Positions 1-10,133 of a DNA stretch of 64,000 nucleotides are shown here, in pieces. The DNA comes from Liriodendron chinense (lineage: Eukaryota; Streptophyta; Magnoliopsida; Magnoliales; Magnoliaceae). The notes under the pieces were generated by a model. The model did not search any database. It worked only from the letters and a program-made list of their open reading frames with translations, and was not told where the DNA came from. Numbering within the stretch: position 1 is the stretch's first letter; every line of letters starts with the position of its first letter. Position numbers and translations under genes: made by a program. The stretch lies in assembly GCA_003013855.2 (NCBI GenBank), contig ML058406.1, positions 62,001 through 126,000 of the forward strand, read 5' to 3'.

Positions 1-360
1 TATTGAGTGAATCATATACATGGATCATACATATGTCAAATTGATTGTTTTAACGGCTCTATCATCCGACTAGATAGAACTTAATTTCGATTCTAGCTGA
101 GAAAGTGAGAAACCACAGCGAATTGAGCATCAAGGATTGCTACAAGCGGATCCTTGAACCCCTAGTGTCTTTTATTAATTGTTTACCTTCAGTTTAATTC
201 AATGTTACTATTTACATCAATCTTCTACAAATCTGTTTGTTAGCTCTTTAGTAGAACTATTGGAAGTGTTTTGTGGATTCCTACATAAGTCCCTGTGGAT
301 CGACCTCGGCCTTACCGAGATTATTAGTACATCGCAACCCTACACTTGGGGAAGCGAACA
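1..360 (+). repeat. 3' part of an Athila-type LTR, cut by the window edge
   Basis: The segment matches the last ~350 bases of the LTR at 40601-42109: it has the same 'ctatcatccg', 'gtggatcgacctcgg' and 'ttaccgagattatta' blocks and ends in the family terminus 'ggggaagcgaaca' at 360. The start lies outside the window, so it may be a solo LTR or the end of a full element. Sequence just after 360 is not the Athila leader and shows no primer-binding site, which favours a solo LTR or a 3' LTR. Confidence 0.8.
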
Positions 361-982
361 TACCTCTAATCCCGTAATACACTCCTTAAATAGGAGAAAA
401 CCGAGATTAGAAACTCCTTGCGCAAAACCACAAAAGAAACCCAATACAACAATGAAACCTGTCGACCGGTCGGCCGACTGGTCGACATTGCCCAAAAATT
501 GTCCAGCGTGTTGCTGTCTTGATCTCCACCGTGACTGACCAGTCGGTGGCCTCTGTGCATGGTGATTTGAGGCGTCCGTTTCCAACAGTCTTACCTCTAG
601 ACATGATTTTATGACCGGTCCTAGTAGGGTGCAAGTCGTCCAAGTTGTATGGGACTCATAGGCACCCTATCCAGTTTGAGACCACGAGTCAGTAAACTGA
701 GGTCGGGCTGAGTTGGCCTGACTTGTCCCAGTCAGGTTAGCCTCGGGCCATGCCACAGAGTTTAGGCGGAATCTCTCTCTCTCTCTCTCTCTCTCTCTAA
801 TGCGCCGAAAACCAAAGATTTGTAGGGTGGGACCCATCATGGTTTATACCAAAGCTTTGTAGGGTGGACCCATCATGTTTTATATGTTCAATCCACTATT
901 TCCATATTTTGAAACCCCTCATGTGAACCATACATAATAAGATCATCCTCATAAAAGCTCGTAATGAGTCAGGCCAATAGAA

Positions 983-1014
<32 letters not shown>

Positions 1015-1286
1015 GTACCTAAAACCTTTTAAGTTCATGCGCGTGTTCCACTCAAATTTTGGATCAAGCAGATTTTTGTATCTTTACTTTATCCTTGTAA
1101 TGGCTGATGATGGAGTTTGATGAAAAAACCCTAAATACAAACCTATGACTTCCCAACATTCCCTATGGTGTGACCTACCTAAGTTGTCTATCTAGCTGAT
1201 TTTTGGCCTGAGGACCTAGCATTGATGAGCACACTAGATGAATGGACTGGATGTCACATAGACAACATGGTGGGCCGGGTCCACAA
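361..1286. other. Unassigned repeat-rich stretch with CT and T runs
   Basis: No coding sequence is supported here. Positions about 463-545 hold a small cluster of 'gaccggtcggccgac'-type palindromes like those in the Athila LTRs, so 361-660 may be LTR-derived. A (CT)n run lies at about 771-798 and a T run at about 987-1009. Short ORFs here overlap on both strands and resemble nothing I recognise. Confidence 0.5.
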
Positions 1287-1420
1287 TTTTTTATTTTATT
1301 TTATTTTTTTAACGTCGTCGGTTGGAGAGGATTTGATCCTAGGGAACTTTGGATGGTGTCTTTCTAGTTATGCAAGTGTCACCATAACCATGCCAACTAC
1401 TTGGCACATCTTTTCCGCGT
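1287..1420 (-). repeat. Probable tRNA-derived SINE (reverse orientation)
   Basis: Read on the - strand, the segment carries a B-box-like 'ggatcaaatcc' and ends in an A-rich tail (the T-rich 'ttttattttattttattttt' run at about 1289-1311 on +). An A-box-like 'tagttggcatgg' lies upstream. A second perfect B-box/T-arm-like block, 'gaaggttcaaatccttc' on -, occurs at about 1494-1510 and may belong to a neighbouring SINE fragment. No target duplication was found. Confidence 0.4.
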
Positions 1421-2949
1421 CCTATACATGTTTGAAATCTGATCCGTCCAAAAGGTTGCTTCATCACGGATATCAATTGTCCTGTAAGTCAGAAGGATTT
1501 GAACCTTCGATGAGAGACAGAGGGTGACTTGCCCAACTAGTCCGAGTTGAGTTAACTCAGGACTGAATGAGTCAGCCTGAGCTGCCAACTCTTTTAACTA
1601 TGCTCCTCGCCTGTCTTAGCCACCATGTTCTTCCTGTTAGAATTGCAAATTGCAAATTACACCAATGATGTAATATAAAGGTACAATAATTACAAATTCC
1701 ATTCCATACATTAGTTTATTTATTGCGGTAAAATTGTGATGATGATACTTTTCTGTTACTGCAATGAAAATTAATGTTTATAAATTTCTTTACTTGTTTT
1801 CTAACACATGCATTTGATAGTTAAAACATGTTTAAAAAATTATAATAAAATTATAATGATAATGCTTTTATACTATATTACTAATGTAATTTGTAATCCA
1901 AATAGACCCAATTTGATTTTCCAATTACAAAGGTAAATGGTTGTAAAGGGGTAATGATTATTTACTCTTGTAATTGTACGGTGACATCGGTTAAATTTAA
2001 CTGCAATGATAATTTTGCTAAATTGTTAGTAATTTACCCAAAAATCATAGTAAAAATAGTAATTTTATGTGTGATGTTTACAATTTAATTACTTCATTTA
2101 TAAGTGGATTTGACTCTCAATTTACGGGCCATAATTCCTCTTTTAACAAACACCTGGAAATGATAATAATGACTCATTTAGTTTGCATTTCATAAGAAAT
2201 TGGAAATCAAACAGGCCCTAAAGTTCAAGGCCAACTGATTTGTCTATTGACCTTGAATTAAGGCCTGGTCCTGAACCAGAGGGTCCCAACTTGCAGCCCA
2301 AGAGCGAAGACCAAGCCCATTGGGCATGCGTTCTTGCTGGATGCACATCCGGTTACCAGGGAGGCTACCTGAAGAGATGCATCTGTGCGCCGCCAAAGAT
2401 ACATGCCGCATGCCCATATGGCATCTCGATCCGGGTTATTCATCAAGTGGGCCCCATCATTAATAAGCTTCGGCCTGAAACTAGGCCAATCTTCTCATCA
2501 ACCGAGCCCACATGTTTGTGAAGAAGTGGATAGTTAGAAGGATAATGAAGGGTCGTCATGCATCTGTGGCCCACCTGCTGAGCAGGGCTGCCTTTTGTTG
2601 TGTTCCAGGGGAATTGGAGAACCGGGACCATTAACAGGTGTGCCACGTCTCATATTTAAAAACATCATTTATACGTAGGACTATAAATGGGCCAGGCCTG
2701 GTCCCGCCTGCTAGATACTTTCTAGGTTGAAATCTGGCCAAGTATCCTTCCAACACCGTTAAACAAGTTGGGTGGGACTCGGGCTGTCATGTTGGGCTTC
2801 CATGATATATCCATATCCAAACCCAAGCCTGCCCCCATTAGTTGTGGGGTCCAAAGATTCATGCTGGATCTGAGCCTGAGGAATTACCAGCCCGGCCACT
2901 TTCACCCGACTATCGAAAGAAGATCATGGCAAAGTGTCTGATCTCAAAC
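1421..2949. other. Unassigned intergenic DNA with an AT-rich MITE-like block
   Basis: From about 1636 to 2220 the DNA is strongly AT-rich, with scattered 'aattacaa/ttgtaatt' direct and inverted copies, and it ends in 'aaacaggccct', the reverse complement of a GGGCCTGTTT MITE terminus. I could not find a matching left terminus, so this is only a possible MITE remnant. 2221-2949 is ordinary single-copy-looking DNA without a supported gene. Confidence 0.4.
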
Positions 2950-3064
2950 TAGAGTTGAGCACGAATCAAGCTAGCTCGGTCAGCTTGCTCGATTCGGCTC
3001 GTTCCAGCTCGATTCGGCTTGATTCGGAGGGTGGGTTCGAATAGAGCCGAGCGGATTTCCCTGG

Positions 3065-3893
3065 TGTTGTAGAATAAAGTTGGTCGTTGAAGAAGTATAA
3101 AAGATATGCGACCAGCGAACGTCTCTCCATAAAAGTCACGACCAAATCATCTGACTAGCGAGCCTTCCTGCTCACGTCTTGTATATCACTCAAACCTGTG
3201 ACCGCCTATACACCCCCCATATGTGAGCAGCTCCCGTCATATGAGTAGCTCCCGACATATGAGCAGCTCCCATCATATGAGCAGCTCTGCTCTTGGTCGT
3301 TGAGTGGGGAAGCTCCCGTCATATGAGCAGCTCTCGACATATGAGCAGCTCCCATCATATGAGCAGCTCGCGTCATATGAGCAGCCCCCGACATATGAGC
3401 AGCTCCTGTTATATGAGCACCCCTGGTCTCTGGTCTCTGGCAAGGACATCCCTTGTCTCATAGTACCAGCAGCTTATATAGGCCGATTTTGGCTTGTTTC
3501 TATTTGTAGCTCCGAACCATGATAGATCTCCATCAAGAGACGTAATCGGCTAGACGTCTAGAGTGGTTAGGCCATCCCCTTATCAAAGGATTAACAGGAT
3601 AAGTGCCTTATCCCCTGAAATTAGCAGTGATCTTAACGGCTTGCGTAACAGACTGGATCACCCGGATCTGCATAAATAGATGACCCCACAGATGATAAAG
3701 GTATATAATCTCTAAGCCTACATTTCACTCTTCATCTTACTATCAAGTCACCTCTGACTTAAGCTTTGGAGGGCCAACAGCCAAGTGCCGGCCACCCTTA
3801 GTTTTCTTCTTTGACTTTCAGGTTTGAAGGAGAGCTCACTTCGAGAATGGCGTATACTTGAGAGGGACCTGTTAGTAGAATCTGACGTTAACA
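3065..3893 (+). repeat. 5' LTR of Tat-1
   Basis: It starts 'tgttgtagaataaag' and ends 'tctgacgttaaca'. U3 holds an 18-bp minisatellite 'atatgagcagctcccatc' (about 3221-3419, roughly nine copies, one interrupted by 'tgctcttggtcg...'). The R/U5 part holds 'gacttaagctttggagggcc', which recurs in the other two Tat LTRs of the window. The short ORFs over the minisatellite are by-products of an 18-bp period, not genes. Confidence 0.88.
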
Positions 3894-3896
3894 GAT

Positions 3897-3914
3897 TGGC
3901 GCCGTCTGTGGGAA
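3897..3914 (+). promoter_or_regulatory. Primer-binding site of Tat-1
   Basis: 'tggcgccgtctgtgggaa' begins three bases after the LTR end. The TGGCGCC start is complementary to a tRNA 3' end in ...GGCGCCA. It is identical to the site of the young element at 50478. Confidence 0.8.
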
Positions 3915-3957
3915 CGAGTATTCAATTCGTTCTCATTACAAATTGTCACCTCCCGCT

Positions 3958-5735
3958 ATGCCTCCTAAGAAAACAACTCATCGTTCCACCTCAAAGCAAA
4001 CGTTACCACCACTAGACATCCCTGAGCCAACTCCCAACCTCCCTCAGGCTGCTTCAACAGGGATTCCTCCTGCAGAGCCCAACCTTCTTGTATAGAATCC
4101 ATTCCAAGATATATTTGGTGGCTTCAATAGTATTATGCGTTTCGTCGGGGATACACCCTTACTCTCCAGGCTGGATTTCAAACCTTATCTAATCGGTTTG
4201 ACCAACATTTTCCCGAATCGCAGCACCCTCCAAAAGGACCGCTGTTACAACCTACGCCTGCAGCTTCTAAACATTCTTTAGATGAACCACAAGTTCAGGC
4301 CAACCCTCCTTCAAATCGTATTCCTCGCGGCAATCAAGTTCTTAATCAACACCCACAATCTATCAGCTCCAGTGCTTCATGACAACATCAACCTAAAGAA
4401 CAACTCGATGTCAAGACATCCAGTTATACTCTGCCTTGGGAAGGGGATCTCATGAAAATTGAAGACCGTTTCACTGATATTGAACAACTATAATTCGATG
4501 AACTGAACCTCCTTTTACTCGTGAAGTGATGGAGGCTCATTTACCTAAAAAATATCGAACGACCAGCGTTGTTCCATATACTGGTATCGGTGATCCCCTC
4601 GAGCATCTAGAGACATATAGATCTCTTAGGGAGTTAAAAGGATATAGCTCGGAAATTATGTGCAGGGCATTTTCTTTAACTCTAAAGGATGCAGCGCGTA
4701 CTTGGTTTCGCGGTCTGAAACCTCAGTCCATAGAGTCTTTCTCTCAATTATCGGATCTTTTCCTTTCTCGGTTCATGGGAAGCATCCGTACCAAAAAACC
4801 TACATCTCATCTATCAGATTTGAAGCAGCAGCATGAAGAGACAATTAAAGAATTCACAGTCCGATTTACGACAGAAGCAGTTCAAACCGAAGGTTATACT
4901 GAAGATAAGGGTCTTACCGCCCTTATAGCAGGCATTACAAGCAAAAAATTTCGATTCACCTTGGATAAAAATCCTCCTAAAACAATGACCGAGTTCTAAG
5001 CCAAAGCTCAAAAATATATTAACACTGAAGAAGTAGCCTTGTCTCGTCATGATATTCAAGGAAAGAAGCGAAAGTCTGAAGAAATTTCTCTAACAGACAG
5101 AAAGTATCGGCGTGATCGACGAGACCACTCTCCAAAGAAGTCTTATCCCAAAAAATATCGCAATTATACACCTCTCAATCAGTCACCAGAAAAAGGGTAC
5201 TGATGAAGATCAAACATAAGTTTTATGTTAAATGGCCTCCGATGATGAAATCAGATTCCGAAAAAGAGACAAAAGAAAGTTTTGTTACTTCCATAAAGAT
5301 CATGGGCACAACACCCAAGATTGTATATCTCTTAAAGACCAGATTGAAGCCCTCATTCGAAAGGGACACCTTGAGACTGTCGCATGGCAAGATCGTTCGC
5401 CCAAATGATCCGATCCCCCAGTGCATCGTGAACATTAAGTGCGAAGGAAGAAGTTACCGCAGCGTCGTCCTTCATAGGAAGATGCTGAACCTGTGGGCGA
5501 AATTCGGACCATTGCAAGTGGTCCGGCATGTGGAGGAGATTCCCAAGCCTCAAGAAAAGCATATATTTGAAAGGCATGCCAGAAGCCTTAGCATATTTAC
5601 TGGGTGGAGAAATCATCCAGCACATCAAGTTTTGAGCCATCATCTAATCTCTTTCTCTCACGAAGATGCTAAAGGAATCCATTTCCCTCATAAGGATTCC
5701 ATCGTTGTAGCGTTAAAGCTTTCGTGCCTCAAATA
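3958..5735 (+). pseudogene. gag: Decayed gag and start of protease region, Tat-1
   Basis: The start at 3958 reads MPPKKT, as in the young element at 50549. Stops and frameshifts follow, but a 157-codon open stretch (4526-4999) keeps the capsid core with HLETYRSL, RTWFRGLKP and FTVRFTTEAVQTEGYTE. Near 5282-5330 another frame keeps the zinc knuckle FCYFHKDHGHNTQDC (CX2HX4HX4C, histidine replacing the second cysteine, as in the young copy). The last recognisable part, HFPHKDSIVVALK (about 5685-5723), is the lead-in to the protease, where the first internal deletion starts. Not functional. Confidence 0.82.
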
Positions 5736-6839
5736 ACGAAACGGAATATGAAGCCTTAATTGTCGGCCTCGAATTAGCAAATATACTGGCAATAAGGAAC
5801 CTGCTCACTCACAATGATTCTCAGCTCGTCATATATCAAGTGCTCAACGAATTCGAGGCAAAGGAGGAGCAGATGGCTTCGTAGAAATCTCAGGTACTCA
5901 TCTTGCTCGCTCAAATTGAACAAATATGAAATAAGTCATATTCCTCGAGAGGAAACAAGCTGGCAGATTCTTTGACAAAATTATCTTCTGCACCTGAGTC
6001 TGATTTGACGTGAGCTGTTCTTATCGAGCATCTATCTACCCCGAGTATCGATCAAGTTACTCTAGAGCAGGTCATCACATTGCTTTTATCTTCATGTTGG
6101 ATGGACCTTATCATCCTTTACCTCCAAAGCAGACGACTCCCAGATGATAAAAAATCAACCCGACAATTCACTATCGTGATGCCAGGTACATCTTACAAAA
6201 TGGAAAATTATTACGTAAAAGTTTTACTTTACCGTATTTAAAGTATCTCCATCCAGAAGAAGCACACCGGGTTCTAGATGAAATAAACCAGGGGGCATGC
6301 GGTAATCATCCCAAAGGACGGTCTCTAGCATACAAAGCAATAAGGCAATGATATTATTGGCCCACTATGAAGGTGGATGCTATCGAATTCTCAAAGAAAT
6401 GTAACAAATGTTAGCGATATTCTCCAGTCCCTCGTTTAGCATATGAGAAAATGACGCCGATGGACGACCCTTGGCCTTTCGATCAATGAGGAATCGATAT
6501 AATCAGACCATTACATATGGGAAAAGGACGTGGCAGTCGATTACTTCACCTTGATCTCTTAGAAGAGAAAATTGACATATCTCATCTTCGAGTAGCGGCT
6601 TATCAACAACGTATAGCCCGTTGTCATAATTCAAATGTCAAATTCAGGGTTTTTCAACTCAATAACTTGGTGCTCAGGCAAAGCATCGGAACAGCCACTC
6701 GGTCGTTAGATCCTAACTGGGAAGGCCCATATCGAGTCATTGAGATTGCTCGACCAGGTACATATTATCTAAAAGACACGTGAAGAAGACCCCTACGTCA
6801 CCCTTGGCACGTGGAACATTTACTTCGATATTTTTCATA
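5736..6839 (+). pseudogene. pol: RNase H end and integrase remnants, Tat-1
   Basis: The reading resumes at ETEYEALIVGLELA in RNase H, then NDSQLV. From about 6235 the integrase zinc-binding region is recognisable (HPEEAHRVLDEI, ACGNHPKGRSLAYKA, YYWPTMK), with several stops. After MGKGRG near 6530 the catalytic core is missing, and the sequence jumps to the C-terminal part LDLLEEK...AAYQQRIARC...LDPNWEGPYRVI, an open stretch of 88 codons (6517-6783), then ...HPWHVEHLLRYFS. It aligns part by part with 54440-56027. Dead by deletion and stops. Confidence 0.82.
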
Positions 6840-7301
6840 AAGTATGTGAATATTGGACCATTCCTAAATAAAGACGATCTCTTTCATTCTAGCTGTTCAG
6901 CTAGGGAATCTATAACTTAGTCGCTACTCCATTTTTTGGACCTGAATAGCCTTGAAGAGAATATAAACATTCTCTTGACTAAGTCTTCTGCTCATGGTAG
7001 AGCCAAAAACTCAATTGATAGGCTAGCCTATCTCTATGTGGACATGGTCGCCAAGACCTCCCTAATTAAGCCCAACTCATTTTCATGAGTTGAGTAGAAC
7101 ATTCTAGTATGAATTGACTAAGTCCTTTGCTCATCGTAGGGCCAAAGACTCAATTGATAGGCCAGCCTATCTCTATGCAGAAAGCTGGCACTCATAAATG
7201 CATGCTCAATCATGTACGGCTTCTCTTCCAAAAAATAGGCGATTACATATACAGACAAGTCCTTCGCGTAGCTCCTCAACACCAAGGACTTGGGGGGCAT
7301 C
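6840..7301 (+). other. 3' untranslated part and polypurine tract of Tat-1
   Basis: It holds two copies of a ~100-bp repeat ('ctaagtc...tgctcat.gtagagccaaa.actcaattgatagg', about 6979-7050 and 7118-7170), similar to a duplicated block at 56078-56270 of the young element. The polypurine tract 'acttggggggcatc' abuts the 3' LTR. There is no trace of the antisense gene that Tat-3 carries at this place. Confidence 0.65.
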
Positions 7302-8073
7302 TATTGTAGAATAAAGTTGGTCGTCGAAGAAGTATAAAAGATATGCAACCAGTGAGCGTCTCTCCATAAAAGTCATGACCAAACCATCTGACTAACGAGC
7401 CTTCCTGCTCACGTCTTGTATATCACTCAAACCTGCGACCGCCTATACGCCCCCCGTATGTGAGCAGCTCCCGTCATATGAGCAACTCCCGACATATGAG
7501 CAGCTCCCATTATATGAGCAGCTCGCGTCATATGAGCAGCTCCCATCATATGAGCAGCTCCCATCATATGAGCAGCTCCCGTTATGTGAGCACCCCTGGT
7601 CTCTGGTCTCTGGTCTCTGGTAAGGACGTCCCTCGTCTCATAGTACCAACAACTTACATAGGCCGGTTTTGGCTTGTTTCTATTTGTAGCTCCGAACCAT
7701 GGGAGCTCTCCATCAAGAGACGTAATCAGCTAGACGTCTAGAGTGGTTAGGCCATCCCCTTTTCTAAGGATTAACAGGATAAGTGCCTTATCCCCTGAAA
7801 TTAGCAGTGATCTTAACGGCTTGCGTAACAGACTGGATCACCCGAATCTGCATAAATAGATGACCCCACAGATGATAAAGGTACACAATCTCTAAGTCTA
7901 CGTTTCACTCTTCATCTTACTATCAAGTCACCTTTGACTTAAGCTTCGGAGGGCCAACGGCCAAACGCCGGCCACACTTAGTTTTCTTCTTTGGCTTTCA
8001 GGTTTAGAGGAGAGCTCACTTCGAGAAGGGGGTATACTTCAAAGGAACCTGTTACCAGAATCTGACATTAACA
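7302..8073 (+). repeat. 3' LTR of Tat-1
   Basis: It starts 'tattgtagaataaag' (TG changed to TA) and ends 'tctgacattaaca'. The 18-bp U3 minisatellite has about seven copies here (about 7458-7588) against about nine in the 5' LTR, which accounts for most of the length difference. Scattered substitutions between the two LTRs show an old insertion. Confidence 0.87.
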
Positions 8074-8140
8074 CCTGACTCGTTTCATAGTTCGAGCTGT
8101 ACACGAGCATGCCCAAGCTCGGCTCGTTTGCAGCTTGATT

Positions 8141-8143
<3 letters not shown>

Positions 8144-8206
<63 letters not shown>
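8144..8206. repeat. (AT)n microsatellite
   Basis: About 31 AT units lie immediately left of the Athila solo LTR, inside the hAT-like element. Confidence 0.95.
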
Positions 8207-8210
<4 letters not shown>

Positions 8211-8213
<3 letters not shown>

Positions 8214-9618
8214 TTGCTCGCCTCAAGTGCAAGGCTGCGATGTAGTAATAATCTCGGTAAGATCGAGGTCGATCCACAGGGAATTAGAGAACAAGTTCCA
8301 AACTATTCCAGTAACTCAGTCTGTAATAGACAAAGGATTCAATTGGAATAATTATGCTAAAACAGTAGCTTAATGGAAAACAATAATTTAAGGTACTAAG
8401 GCATTCAAGGATCCACTTGTAGCAATCCCATGTCAATCCAATCAATCCAAGCATAGAGCACAGTTAGATTTGAAGTCCTATCTCTTATCTAGTTGGAAAA
8501 TAAAGCTTTGGAGCACATTTAATCCCACTCAAGTTGAACTTCCAAGTTCTAGTCCCATTCAACATATGTAGAATTCAAAATCATAGCCTTCGGAGTAACA
8601 GCCATGCCTATGGACTATGGCCTACTCAAGGATTACTATAATTCGAATCTAAACAAGCACAACATGATAATCTCAGAGAATTGCAAGAAATCCATGTCCG
8701 GAGCACATGAACTCTTATAAAACATCTAAAACTATCAACTTTAAGAACTAGAATATGCAAAAATCCAAACTTGAAGTAGAATTACTTGAACTAACTGAAT
8801 CAAACATAAAATTGGCTACAAGCTTCACCTCTCAGCCTTAGCTGAGAGATTCTAGCCGAGCATTGTCATACTACAACTAGAACTCATAAAGGAAAACTAG
8901 AAAACATAGAAAAATCGGAGTTTGGAGGGTTGCAGACGCTCCACGACGGCTTCCTTCCTCTCCCACAACGTCCCTTAGCTTCTATGATCCCCTAGGAAGA
9001 ATCCCTAGGTGTCCTTTTATAGTATAGTGTGGAAGTTTTCGGATTGTGCAAGAAAGCTCGGACTGCGTAGAGAAAATCGGAGCTTCACGGACAAGCTCTA
9101 TTACGCAGACGACCGGTCGCACGACCGGTCTCAAAAGTGCAAAATTCGTCCAGTGAATTTTCATAATTTCAGCCTCAGGATTTTAATTCAAGGACCGGCC
9201 GGACGACAGGTCTGAGGAGTGGACGACCGGTCGCACGACCGGTCGTGGATAGTCCAACAAGATTTGCAGTGAGGTGCCTTTTTGTTGAGTGTTCGGACCG
9301 GTCGGGCTACCGGTCTTGGGCTATGGACGACTGGTCGGACGACCGGTCTTGGCTGCTTTTTCCTGTCCTCTTTTCTTCTCTCCTTTGCTTCTTTCTTCCT
9401 TTCTTCTTCTCTCTCTTCTACTTGTTTCCTTCTTTCTTTTATCCTCTTTCAATCTTTATCCCATGCATCTAAATACGTTCTTTTGGTCTCCGATTAGGTG
9501 AAGTTTGCTCTCATTCCTACAATAACAAAACATGCATTAGATGGGCCTTTTAAGCATGCAAACCATGCATATAATGTGATGTAATGGGCAATGCAATGTA
9601 TAAATTGGAGGTTCAACA
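8211..9618 (-). repeat. Athila-type solo LTR (reverse)
   Basis: On + it begins 'tgtttgctcgcctcaagtgc', the reverse complement of the family 3' terminus, and ends '...ggttcaaca'. There is no internal region on either side, so it is a solo LTR. The block 'gctgcgatgtagtaataatctcgg' near 8235 and 'ctcagccttagctgag' near 8832 recur in all related LTRs. 'ccttttatag' near 9015 is the reversed TATA box. Upstream of it in LTR sense (9105-9355) lies a dense cluster of ACCGGT palindromes. Flanks (taaaa/tgtaa) do not form a clean 5-bp duplication. Confidence 0.85.
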
Positions 9619-9714
9619 TGTAACTTAAAACCTAAAACCCTAAAATCCTCCCCATTTCGAACGAGCGCCCCCCTTCCGTCCGGCTACTGCTGCCCGACTA
9701 GCCACCCACCGACC

Positions 9715-9759
<45 letters not shown>

Positions 9760-10125
9760 ATCCGTCCAGTGAGGCGGTGAGCCGGTGAGAGCTCTCTCTC
9801 TCTCTCTCTCTCTCTCTCCCCCGTCCGGCGACACCTGTCCTCCGGTCGTCTCTCTCTCTCTCTCTCTAGTCCGATCGCCCACAGCCCACTCTCGTGTAAT
9901 TTTTTTTTGAACACATGTAAAAATTGTGTCCAAGCTAGCCTCTCAGCTCGAATTCAGCTCGAAGGGCTCGAGCTCGAACTTGGTTCAAAGCTCGGCCGAG
10001 CTAGCTTGAACATAAAAGTCCATCTGGATGGCCGATCTGAGCCGAACACGAGCTAGGCTATTCAGTGACCAAGCCTAGCTTGAACATGGCTGAGCTCGGC
10101 TCAGCTCAGCTCGTGTTCAGCTCTA
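9619..10125. repeat. Right part of the hAT-like element with (CT)n runs
   Basis: (CT)n runs lie at about 9717-9757, 9789-9819 and 9849-9867. From about 9950 the 'gctcgagctcg' motif-rich subterminal DNA mirrors 2950-3064. The arginine/glutamate-repeat ORFs on the - strand come only from the CT runs. Confidence 0.75.
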
Positions 10126-10133
10126 TCTCAAAC

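Larger units (their letters stand above)
3065..8073 (+). mobile_element. Tat-lineage LTR retrotransposon with internal deletions (Tat-1)
   Basis: Two LTRs (829 and 772 bp) enclose a 3.4-kb interior with a primer-binding site, a decayed gag, fragments of RNase H and integrase, and a polypurine tract. Flanks are CCTGG (3060-3064) and CCTGA (8074-8078), a 5-bp target duplication with one change. Compared with the intact relative at 49560-60234, the protease, reverse transcriptase and early RNase H are missing (joint near 5730), as is the DDE core of integrase (joint near 6545). It could only have moved in trans. It sits inside the hAT-like element. Confidence 0.88.
2950..10125. mobile_element. 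Non-autonomous hAT-like element, split by two retroelement insertions
   Basis: The left end 'TAGAGTTGAGCACGA' (2950) and the inverted right end 'TAGAGCTGAACACGA' (ending at 10125) match at 13 of 15 bases. They are flanked by an exact 8-bp direct duplication TCTCAAAC (2942-2949 and 10126-10133), the size typical of hAT transposons. Subtracting the two retroelements nested in it, the element is roughly 750 bp, rich in 'gctcg/cgagc' motifs near both ends, and has no transposase. A hAT transposase elsewhere would have moved it. It also holds (CT)n runs. The superfamily is inferred from duplication length and terminus alone. Confidence 0.75.

Noticed and set aside
1480..1530. tRNA gene on the - strand
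   Set aside because: A T-arm-like 'gaaggttcaaatccttc' is present, but no acceptor stem or cloverleaf can be drawn; a SINE fragment is more likely.
9640..9933. 97-codon - strand ORF rich in Arg-Glu repeats
   Set aside because: Produced by (CT)n microsatellites inside the hAT-like element; no domain.
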